Shown here in pieces: positions 50,901 through 62,282 of a stretch of DNA of 64,000 nucleotides (position 1 is the stretch's first letter; each line of letters opens with the position of its first letter). The notes under the pieces were generated by a model. The model was not told the origin of the DNA and made no database searches. It saw only the letters and a list, made by a program, of their open reading frames with translations. The stretch is from Megalopta genalis (lineage: Eukaryota > Arthropoda > Insecta > Hymenoptera > Halictidae). The stretch lies in assembly GCF_051020955.1 (NCBI RefSeq), contig NC_135029.1:5226001-5290000 (forward strand), read 5' to 3'. Made by a program: the position numbers and the translations under genes.

Positions 50901-53900
50901 TCATTAGATGAGTACACGTATTTTTGAGCAATAAATCAAATAAATACATTTTTCGAATTAAAATTGCTTCGTGTCTTCAAAAAATTCATATTCAAGGTAT
51001 TCTTCGTAGGCATGAACAATAGGGGGAGAATACGTAAGGAAGGAAATATGTAAATGATGTAATGAATGCGTCAAATTGTGTACAGGCACGAAAAGAGGGT
51101 ACCACAATTGCTTGGTATTGCATCGTCAGCGAAGCACACTTCATAGAAATTATTCTGATAAGGAACGAGAAAATTTCCTTCGCATTTGATGTATGGCACT
51201 TTAACATTGAACACTACAGAAAACCTGCTATACGAGAGTTCTTTACTATACGCCGGGAAATGATATGGTCTACATTGTCTGCTCGAATCTTTTTTTTAAA
51301 TTTTCGTAAAAAGGAACTAATAGTATTAAAAGTTTATGTGATACTTTTCAGAGATCCAATGAATAACTATTAATTTATATAACTTTATCAAATACCTTGA
51401 CTAAATAACGTTGCATGGAAGTTCTTTCGACGTTCCGTGTTTAGAGCCGAACAGTAATAAAAAAACTTTCCATTTACGAAGTCTTTTCCTGCTACTGAAT
51501 TTGGAAAAAGTCCATTTCCGGATAAGAATAAAGCCCGAGAGCTATACCTCTCTTCATAAAACATTCCGGTTGCTTCCTCTATTGGAAATCTAGCAAAAGA
51601 AAACAAAAACACCTCGACGGAACAATATCGCGAAAGAAGTATCGAGAAATTGTGTTTTACACACAATAATGACGTATGGTTTTGTATCAAAAATTATGGA
51701 ACGTTAAAGCAATATTAGCTCGCAATTCTCATGTACACAGTAGAGTAAAATTTTTTACGAATTTTTTGCTACATTTCTTTCTTTAAAAATACACAATCTT
51801 GAATTTATGGAATTGTTAAACAGTAATCTATACACTTATCTAAAATACACAGAACTATGTTAAGGTTTTCGTTAACTCAAAAAACCATTTTTATAGTTTT
51901 CTACGCAAACGGAGTGAAATATAAACTGAATTAACAAAACGCCGTCATTTAACATTTTACTTTGAAATTCGTACAAATTACATAGAACGAAACGTACTGC
52001 ATTTAAACATGATGGAGGAATAACAAAAAGTAACATTTAAGCGTCTGTTTCAGGTTAAATTAATTTGAAAACCGTACTTTGGTTAATAAGACTGTTTTTA
52101 AAAAGTTCTGTTCGGGATTTCTGTAGATGGAAATATTTGTATTACAAAATTTCTTCTTCTTAATTTCAGTCAACTTCTTAATTCGGTGTTCTTCAATCTT
52201 ACTTATGTTCTCGGATTGTTATACTCTTCGCACTAAAATGTCTAAATGGATGAAATATACCTGCAATTATAAATCTATAAATTTTTGAAATGACTAATTC
52301 TTCAATCGTGATGATTATACGTATCTTTTCAGTATAATTTCACTCTCTTTTCTAACCATTCTAGGTACTGATTCTTAGGAACACCAGTTGAATATTACGC
52401 ATTTGTAGTACGTTCACGTTTCTTCTAGGATTTGATCTTTGTGAAAAGACTAGGGGAAATCTAGTTTAGCGATAGAAAATCTCGACAGCACACGACAGGT
52501 TTCATTTTTTTCGTTACCTTGACAGGGAAGCAGTTTTACGATTTTTATAAGCGCTACTTCATTCTAAATCATTTTAAATAACCATTTTAAGATATGTTAA
52601 TCCATGTTATCCGAATTACATGCTTCAACCAAAAAGATACTATGTACTGTTTTGGTCGTATATCTTGATTTGAGAGTTTTTCGTATCTGCTACAATTTTC
52701 CTGGACCTCGTACGTTGAATTTTAAACGCATAATATCTTAAACGATCATGTAATTACGTATCTATACACTATCTACCTACGTCGCCTCAATAACAAGCCT
52801 AAATAACTTAAAAATCACGCAATTCTCAGGCGTTTCACGTAACTATTAAAAAATACGTATCGATCTAGGGGTACATCCCTACATTTCGCACTCTTCTAGT
52901 TCCGTTTTTTCCTATCTAAAACCATCCGTCCCTACCCAATTTCTAGGGAAACGATTAATTTCACGTTTTCGGGCTCCGAAATTTCCATAAACAACGATTA
53001 TTACGCCTAAAGAGGTCAATTCGTAAAGCGATCAGGTGATTATAAGCCTAGACACTTTTTAACCACCATTTAACCACCGGTTAACCACCGTTTCACGCGG
53101 CGTGTAGCACGTTCTACGGGCGATGGATCAATTCGGGTATCGTATATTTCAGCTCGCTCGTAAGGCATTATCTGGTCCCGCGATAAAGATTCGCGTGATT
53201 CACGGAGCATGTTCGAGGCAGGCCGAAACATAGACACGCCCGCTATTGAGCAGCTGCGTTTCTTTGCGTGCGCCCGCACGTACGCGTGCTCAATGCACTC
53301 GCCGCCGCGTACGCGTACATGCACACGCGACGCGTACCGAAGCGCGTAGATACGTATACGTATACATGCACACGTGCGGTGCGTCCGCCGCGTATGCAAA
53401 GGTGGGGAGAGGAGATGCTATTGTAAACGTTCGGCGCGTACAGCCTGTACGACATATGGATACACATAACGCAACGGTAGCACACATGCTCCCAGAAATA
53501 ACCGCGCGTAAACAGACGCACGAAAATCTTTTACGGTTTCGGTGCGTGAGCGAGCGGACGAGCGAGCGAGCGACCGACCGACCGATGTAAAGGGGCGGGG
53601 TATCAGAGACGCATGGGAGCACAGGAGGGGCCGTGCATGAAAATCCGAGGTGCTCGTAAACTTCTGGGATCCATGCATTTTCGCGGCCGTCTATCGCGGC
53701 GGCGTCTATACAGAAGAAGCATCGGCTCCGGTTTTTACGATCCTCGTATGCATTTCCTGTGCTAGTCATACGTCGCGAACGACTTCGTGACCGGAATCCC
53801 CCGGCGTGCATAAGAAAACACCGTCCGCACGGGAAACTTCGTTACATTTCAATAACACCCGCGTCTGGTCCCTCGCCGGCGATCACGCGACCGAAATCCG

Positions 53901-54015
53901 ATCGATCGGCGCGCTTCGTTTAATTAGAGAACACCGTGTCCGAGTGCGAGCAAGCAGAGAGCTCGCGACTCGGTCTTGCCGGCGATCAAACGCTGGTGAT
54001 TTCGACGGCGAAGAA

Positions 54016-54047
<32 letters not shown>
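54016..54047. repeat. GAC trinucleotide repeat
   Basis: About ten GAC/ACG units next to the candidate 5' exon donor. It would encode poly-Asp on the plus strand, but no gene is supported there. Confidence 0.85.
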
Positions 54048-54049
<2 letters not shown>

Positions 54050-55158
54050 CCACTCACCATTTGCAGGTCGTTTCGACGCGACGATACAACTTCCGCTATA
54101 TGAACCATTGGTGACAGTTTCGACGCGCACGCTCGCGATCACGCTGAAGAAAAGTGATGTCCCCTCGGCTGGTGCAGTCACAGCGTAGCGAAACCAAACG
54201 AAGCGGAATGGGATAAACAAAAACGGTGTTCACTGTCGCGTGTCCCGATACGATCACGGCGCAGGACGGCACAAGCGCGTTCAATTCGTCGCGCGAACGC
54301 GCGCCGCCGAGATCCGGCGGAGCGTCGGTATATGGCACGTGTTTCCGACCGCGGACTTTTCCACTTCGTGAAAGAAGCTCGCTGCGCTTCCTCTTGTTTC
54401 CTTCTTCTTCGTCGGCTTTCCTCGTCTCGTCCTCTTTCCTCGTTCAGCCGCTGCTCCACGCTTCCACGGTGCTCCCGCGCGCGAACCACGTACTCGTGCG
54501 AAGTGCGCGGACTTCCGCGTGGGTGTAGGCGAACGCGAGTGTACGCGTGTGCATGTACGTACGCGTCCGTACGTGGCGGAGCGTTGATCGGAGAAGAGAG
54601 AGAGAGGGACAGAGTGCGCGGCGAGAGTGCGAAGGAGACGGAAGGGACAGAGCTACAGATAAAACCCCGAACGCAGCTCGTCCGCGACTGATTCCCCAGG
54701 CCTACACGCACCCTCTAGTTTTCTCCCTTTCATCCCCCACTACCCATCCTACCGACCGCCATCCCCCTACTTCCATCTATCCCCCTACTCCCACCCTATT
54801 CCCTCCCTATTACCCCTCTGCGACCCTGCCGGCCCTTCCTCCTTCCAATGTCCCCCTCTTTGAGTCTACGCACCCTCTGAAAGAAAGCCCACGCACCCTC
54901 CGAGCAGCCGATACACGTCCTTCTTGTTTTCTCTTTCCGTCGTGTCGTCCTTCGCTCTCGTTTTCCGAGCTTCTGCTACCCCTGCGCACCCTTCTCTCTC
55001 TCTCTCTCACTCGTCCCCTTTCTCTTTCTCCCTCTCTCTTTCTCTCTCACCTTCCTCGTCTCACTTTTGCTCCCGCTGTCTCCTGTTCTTGTAATTCACC
55101 CTCCGCTTTCCTTCATAACCGAGTCTCCCGATCCTGTTCTCTTTGTTCCGCCGATATC

Positions 55159-55162
<4 letters not shown>

Positions 55163-55197
<35 letters not shown>

Positions 55198-55205
55198 CTC
55201 TCGTC
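55163..55205. repeat. TC microsatellite at the edge of the CpG-rich region
   Basis: About 14 consecutive CT units followed by imperfect TTCTC sequence. On the minus strand this is a GA repeat, a possible GAGA-type site. Confidence 0.85.
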
Positions 55206-56165
55206 TTATATCGATGAAACCCCATAGCATTCGGCCAATCAAAGGAGTGCGCGAGCACCCGGCCAGGACCCCATGTTGGTGTCTCCGAAAGAGAAAGGAA
55301 TCCGGGACACGGCCGCGCGGACCAAGCCACTACTGGAAGGTACCAAGGGTTGCGATTTCATCCGCGGAAAAATGGCACAGCCTCCGTGTACCTATACGTA
55401 CACCTGCAACTCGGCCGTGACATGTAGAAATCTCTGGTGTTTAGACTCGTTTTCGGGAAGGAAATTCGATACCGTGGAATCTGATTTGTCGCCAGGGATC
55501 TGGTTCCCTGGAACACGCTAAGATTATCGCTCGTCTTGACACAAATATTTGCTCTACCCTCCTGTCACGTTTGGCTGACGCCAAGACGAGTTCATTGATT
55601 AAGCACGCGAGTCCTTCGAATGACCTTGAGCTTGAAACTCAAGAAGATATGACGCACACGAGTGCGCGCGCGCGTCAGCTTATGTCTTCGATGCGTGAAA
55701 GGGGGACACCGAGCACAGTTGTAATGGGGAAACACGCCTAGCTTAGGTCTCCCCTACAAAATTCTATGAAACGATATCCGCCGGAACGGTACGCCGGCAA
55801 AAAGCCACACGTTCTTTCTGCAACAACCTTGCAGAAAGGTTATATTTTTGTATTCTCTTCAAAGACGGAGTAATAGAAGGAAAACAATGAAACAGGTGCA
55901 CATGGGTTTGTATTTTATTTTATAGAAAATAAGATGTTTGCACGTGAAAAGCAAAAATCGGATAAAAATTTATTTCTTCGTTTAATAACATCAAAAAAGC
56001 AACGGTATTCTTCAAATCTTCAAAACTGTTCATTGGTTTGTATTTGACTTATCCTTTTTTGCCACAATGCATAAAATTGCCACGTTTCTCAATATTTATC
56101 GACCAATTCATCAGAATTGTTTACTTCTCGTATTCTAATGTCGTTCATTGTAGAGAGTATCAAGA

Positions 56166-56361
56166 ATAGACTGCGGATTTTATACATTTTTGGCGAAAAT
56201 GAGTAGGTTAAACGCAAACCAGTGAAAAATCAGAAGACTTTAAAAATACCGTTGTACTCGATGTATCAACGTCATTGAACGAAGAAATACATTTGTATTT
56301 GACACTTGTTTTTTACGGTTGACGTGCGAACATATTATTTTGCACAAATATCCGCAGTCTG
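56166..56361 (+). mobile_element. MITE family TGCGGAT, best-preserved copy
   Basis: The left end is AGACTGCGGATTTTATACAT, followed by AAAATGAGTAGGTTAAACGC. The right end is TTTTGCACAAATATCCGCAG, then TCTGCTAATGA. The 196-bp copy best shows the terminal inverted repeat AGACTGCGGAT shared by the family. Confidence 0.7.
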
Positions 56362-59300
56362 CTAATGAGAAACTGCTGGTAGATGGACATTTTCGTGGAA
56401 AGGAAGATTGGATGGCCAGGTTACATCGTAGCACGCAACTCGTGTAACGGGCGGGTCGCTCATGCAATTTTGCGGTTTTAACGGATATCGTGGCTCGTGA
56501 TTAACGATGATTGCAAATACGAGTCAACGGCAAGAGTAACGAGGCATTTGCAGCATAATCGGCCGATGCGCATCGCTTTATTTCGAAGGAGGGGCATTCA
56601 CATCACCGAACGCCGTCGTTAAAAGTTCCTTCATTATCAGCGGCATTCGGAAATCCGTTGCCACTTGGACCGGGTCCGTATAAGGAGACAAACTGAAATC
56701 AGAGCGCAGCGCGGAGAAAGGGAGATATGAAGCACGTGAATGGAGAGGAAGAACGCGAAAGGATCTGCAGTTAACCTCTCGACTTCCTCCCTCTTTTCGA
56801 CCAGGGATTTGTTGGTCCAGAAGGACCACTCGTATGTACATTCGCAAAACTCTCTACCGACCTCTTATCGCTACCCCTTTTCTCCGCCTGCACGGCATCC
56901 CCCATAGCTCGCATTTTTAAAGGGCGCACAAAAGCCACCGGAAATTGCTCCAGGCTCTTCCGACGTTACGAACGTCCTACGCCTGTCTTCCTCTCCCGTC
57001 GCCTCTCCTCCGTTTTCTCGCTGTTCCCCGTTCAGTCCGCGTTTCTTCTTCTCTGTTTTCTGCCGTCCTTCCTTTTTTCTGCCGTCGACGATTTCACCGG
57101 CAGGTACCTACTGAGGCGGCAAGAGTTCCAATAATGGCGGATTTGGATAGCGCCCGTGTCGATTCCTCGCCAATTGAGTCGCGGATGAACCATGCCACCA
57201 ACGACGACGCATGACACTCGGGGACCAAACCCACGGAGCATTTGCTCCCTGTCACCTTCATTCCCCACAAGATAGGACACCCTCCACAATTTAATATTTT
57301 ACGGGAGTGACGAATTAGTTATTTTCTGTGTGACCCCAACAAAGGGGATCTTCGAAGATTGGGGCTCACAGATTATTAGGCAATGCTTAGGGAATCTTTT
57401 CGACGAAATGTATTGCGTATTATAATTTGAAACTTGGCGTATTTGTTGAATGGTATTCGTAGGACATACTCCGAATATTTTAAACAATAATAGTAATTTC
57501 TGTCAAAGTTAAACTCGGATGAGTAGAGGTGATTTATTCAGTGAAACAATCTTCCTAGCTATACGTTATACGTTGAAGGCTGGGGAACTTTATGAAACAA
57601 AGACATAAAGTATTATAATTTGAAACTTGGTACACTTGTTAAGATTTGAGAAACGTATTTGAGATTCTGTTTAAATTTTTTATTAAAGTTACAGAGGTGG
57701 TAGGAATACATAGTGTTGAAAGGAAGCATTGAACGCTGCCACCTTTTTACATGAATGAATATACATATGTATGTGTATATATGTATATCGAATGAACTGA
57801 AATGAATAGGGAATTTTGCACAACGAAGGATGGCACTATTTCGAAGTGATATGTTAAAAATAAATTAGTCATGATATTTCAGTCATTTTTTAACATTCTC
57901 CTCAGAATAAAGAAAGAGAAACTAAGTGGTGGCGATTTTGCAAATCTTCGATAGCCGATAATGGTTTAACCGACATTTTCGAGACGATTGCACACTACTA
58001 CTTACAGCACGAACAAGCAGAATTTCTTAACGAAATGAAATATCCTTGAAAAGTTGGAGAGCTGTAATTACTTATTTGCCGACTCGAAATAAGTTTAAGT
58101 CTGACCCTTACGGTGATCAAGAAGAACGTGTTTACATTACAAATGGAATATTGCTGTCGCAGATTTCCAGTGCCGACGTTTTCTTCGGTTTCTGTAATAA
58201 GGAAAGATCTTGTTTGCGTTTTCGTGTCGGGAAATTACTTTTTCCTCTAGGACAGTGCAAATGATTTCTGCTAACAGAGAGATCAATAAGACGCAACATC
58301 TTTCGAAACTGTTGACAAAATATTTACATAGCTGGGATGGCAAAGCCGGGAACAGCCGGAGAAAGGGGCCAAGTGAAAGTTTCCAAGGAAAACTTGAACG
58401 AACCAGGCCGCGTTGCTTTTTGATGACCTTAGGGTACTTTGCCTCGGAACGATGAGGTCTGGGAAGGACTTTGAAACTCGAACGTCGATATGGAAAGTAA
58501 GAGATCTGGAACGTTATGGATTAGGCGATCAATCTCCCTAGGGAATGACAGAAAATCCCAGGCATGGGGGCCGATAAAAAACGTTCCGTCATTTTCCCCT
58601 ATATTGCTATTACAAATCTGATAAATATATTCCTCGATCGGCCCGGATTTTCTTCAACATTAATTAACGAATATCCGTACTAAGTAGTTACTTACTGACG
58701 GATAAGAGAGAGAACGAGGAAAATCGTGGGCAATGCTGATGAAAAGTTCCAAGAAGAGACGTCGTTCCAACTGCTCAATCATTTATCCTTCCCTTGAATT
58801 ATTGATCACCGTTTCTTTTCTCTGTAGTTCACGAAGGTTCGATGAAGTCAGCATTAAAAAGGAATAAGCAGCTATACTATAACCGTCTTAAGGAGTTGAC
58901 GATTAAGGAGGTCATACGCTTATATATCCATTTGTAATTATAGCTGTGCATGAATTAAGTCGTGATCGTTTCGGGTCTTGTATGACGATAATGTTTCATT
59001 TTAGATCACAAAATTTATTTTTAATCCGAGCTTCATACTCGATCCTTCTAATATAAGGTAACAACTATTCCCAGATTGGTTACTTATTTTCATTTTACTA
59101 TAGAAAATACGCTTTAGTCCACTTACATATACTATATGTTCTATTAATTATTTACGCTATTAAAAAGACTTCTTCATTTTACAGAAGGTTTTATACCAGG
59201 TTGCGAATTTTTATTTTGATTTGCCAAAGTATATTAAGAAGCATAACTTTTTAAAAATTTTACCTTTCTATGAATTGTCTTCTTCTCATTTGAGAATAAG

Positions 59301-59426
59301 AAGACTCTCCGTGTGTTCTATTACTTATACTATTCTAAGAATTCCCTTTAGATTTTATATCAGTGTGCGGATTTTTATGCTCGTATCCAAAGTAAACTAA
59401 CAAGAAGTAGAATTATTTATAAATGG

Positions 59427-59646
59427 TACAGTAAATTCTCCTCTATTGACGCTCAGCTTGGAAACGAAAATGGACAATTTGAGAAGAGTTGATACGATTA
59501 TTCGAGTCTTGCGGCTCGTTTCTTTTAGTCGTTGACAATCGGTAACTATAAAAACGAGCTGCAAGACTCGAATAATCGTATCTCATCTTCCCAAATTGTC
59601 CATTTTTGTGTACAAGCTGAGCGTCAATTAGGGATAATTTACTGTA
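59427..59646. mobile_element. TA-flanked inverted-repeat MITE (Tc1/mariner-like)
   Basis: Long, slightly imperfect terminal inverted repeats of about 95 bp begin CAGTAAATTCTC on the left and end AATTTACTG on the right. Both contain ATTGACGCTCAGCTTG, TGGACAATTTG and CGATTATTCGAGTCTTGC (or its complement), separated by a short centre near 59525. TA at 59427-59428 and 59645-59646 fits a mariner-type target duplication. No transposase is encoded. Confidence 0.75.
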
Positions 59647-62204
59647 TTTTTCTATGAGTTTCATTCTCGAATGACATCTAATTTTATTAAAATCTGTTTT
59701 CGTGCATTGTATTTAACTAGCTATGCATTAAATGCATACAAATCGTCAATCTGATTATATCACCTAAAACAACAAACACGTCCGTAACAAACGCGTCAAC
59801 AAACACGACCCGCAGGTCGTTAAGTGACTTATTCGTTAATTTGTCAAATTTGTTTTCGTATTAATTAGAATTGTAATTTTGAATGTTTATGTTCAAAGTT
59901 AAAAGCATACTGTAATCACTTTCTCAATATAATTTACTATTATCCGTCAAAATTTTGTTTAAATGAAAATATCACTGACCCGAGGCGTATTTTTAATAGT
60001 CACGGTTGATTTTGACCTGTAGCCAAAGTAGGTAGCCGACGCCTGAGTTAGAAGATATTTATGTGGTAATGAAATCTCACTGAGACAGTTACGTCGCGCA
60101 CGTGAACGCACTTTCCGTGACAGTGTCCCGTGACTCGAGTTTTTCGGATATTCGATCCTCTGCCCATGCTGTATTTGTGTACTCATATTAATTCGATAGA
60201 ATCGCGTGACGTAATCGCACGCGATCGATTACGTCACTGGCTGGCAGCTCAATGCGAAGTCGATCGATCTCCCATAAATTACGGATGATCCTCGACTAGC
60301 TACGAGACGTCCACTCATCCCCTATCAAGCACGGGTCGTCTGTCGAGTTGCGGCTGCAACGACTAAGCCCTTTATCTGACCCTCCCAGATCCTTTTCGTC
60401 TCGCGAATCTTCATCGGATCCACTCAGTCATGTCATATGCATTCGTTCTAATAACTGGTACCACCACCTAAAACGTTTGCGCGGATAAGCTTAAAGGGTC
60501 TCGAACAAAAATCTCATCTAATGAACGGGATCTGCTTATACAGGGTGCTAAACCATCCGCAGCAAAGAGAACTTAGACTAAAGTAGCAAAGGTAGAAGTA
60601 ACATTCGCGAGGCGAATGCTTTTGACGATTTGACGATTCAATTTTTACTTTTCGTATTTATTGAACCTGGTACTTTTAGTTTGACGTTGATCTAGTCTTG
60701 ATCTAGATCTTAGTTTGACAGATTACCTGTGATTTGAGCTGGTTACTGAAAAATTAGAGTCCAGGTGGTACCTTTGTAACTGTGGATTAAAATGAACCCG
60801 CTATCAGAGGGTTTATATAAACTGTTCCAGCAAAATCGTAGCCTACAGAGTATCGTAAGAGAAGTTTTTATTGTGTTCCTTAGATTGCAATTTATGTTTC
60901 GATTTTTATTAGTCGTATTATCTATTGATTTATAGAATATTCAACGCAATCTCCTCTTCGTACAATGTTAAGAAACATCATTTTGCTTGCTTCAAGTTTA
61001 ATTATCTTCGACAGTGATAAATTTGCAATAGAAAGAAAATGGTACAGTGCGGAAAGTGTTAGCTTCTAATAATACGAAAATAAAACCGAAATTGCCATTT
61101 TCTTCCTCCAAATAGTTCATCTTCATTTACGAAATCGTTACACGTGGCGCACTTAGAACACATTCCGTATATGTAATTTCCTATGCATGAGAAACACGTT
61201 ATCGCGTATAGTATCTGAGAGAACTCGTAAATGCCCGAGGTGCATCGCATCAATAACGTTTGTTGTTCGTAAATAATCCTATGTTGTCACAATGCCATGC
61301 GACGGCGACTTCGATGCCACGGAAATAAGACGATCGTCGCAAGCAGTACAGTGAATTCTTCGGAGCACAAAAATGGAAAGGTCAACTCTTTTTGTACTAA
61401 CTAACAATTTTGATGTTTCGGCAAATGAAACTTTAAATTGATAAAATCATTTTTTAATAAGTGAAAAGGCATGAATGTAATTACATTTGGAACTCCATGA
61501 AGCTTATACAATATTCTAGCTTTGCTAAAAAGGTAAAAGACACGTGATGTTCCAAATATTTTAAAATAGCCTGAAAATATTATTTGTTGGCAGTTAACAC
61601 TGAATGCAAAATTTGCAAATTAATTGGCGAGTCATAGTTAGTTAATTTTAAATTGCCTATTTTCTAAGCGACAAGTTATTATTTCAGAATCATGAGTGAA
61701 CATGAAAGCAGAGAATTTTATAAAGCAAAAGAGAAAAATATATATAAAATAAAGAAAGTATCGTTTCTAAGGGAATAATAAGAATTTGCGGGAAATTTTG
61801 GAAAAAGTACACATCAATGTGCACCAAGATTAACTAGACCCAAGTGAAATGTTGACAAAGATTTTGGTAACAGAAGATATATTACAGAATAAGTTAAGAT
61901 AGAATACAAGTATAAGAGAGAAATCAGAAATTGCATGAAGATTATAAATATTCGAAAATTTCATTGAATAATAATTGCTTGGATTTAGCTGTTAGATACT
62001 TGCAAGATCTAATTGTGTTTGATTGAAGCTTTGATAAATTTCGGAGAGATAAATACGATATAGAAGTAAGAGATGCAGTTGTCAGAATTTGTATATCCGC
62101 GTAAAGAAATTCTACAAAGTTACAATGACAGTTCAATCTGCGGCATCATGATTGCACAACTTCTTAAAAAGGGGAAGTAAATGTATTCTAGTTATAATAT
62201 TCAG

Positions 62205-62282
62205 GACGTTCTGAAGCAACTGGTGGAAGAAAATCCAGGCCAAACCTCGCGAGAGATACTAGCAACATTCGTGCAACCATAA
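62205..62282 (+). pseudogene. Remnant of a mariner-type transposase N-terminus
   Basis: The frame reads DVLKQLVEENPGQTSRE, then ILATFVQP and a stop. LxQLVEENPxQTxRE is a phrase of the first helix-turn-helix (DNA-binding) region of mariner transposases. The next helix, the catalytic D,D34D region and the terminal repeats were not seen. At 26 codons this is at most a decayed fragment. Confidence 0.4.

Larger units (their letters stand above)
53050..55520 (-). promoter_or_regulatory. CpG-rich region, candidate promoter and 5' untranslated exon
   Basis: Base composition changes sharply from AT-rich to GC-rich with abundant CpG over about 2.4 kb. On the minus strand a CTGCAAATG is followed at once by a GTGAGTG donor, so an exon could end at 54058. 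The minus strand above it carries GA-rich tracts. Frames in the region are mutually overlapping with no conserved protein. It might be a promoter of the bru3-like gene or of a divergent plus-strand transcript; neither a TATA box nor an initiator could be placed. Confidence 0.35.

Noticed and set aside
54547..55227. 226-codon plus-strand open frame
   Set aside because: It is mostly Ser/Pro/Leu from a CT-rich microsatellite-like region; complementary frames are also open.
61059..61253. Minus-strand GIYEFSQ resembling the FGKIYE part of CELF RRM1
   Set aside because: The flanking residues do not match RRM1 (no LFVGQIP upstream, no TVLKD downstream); a chance match.
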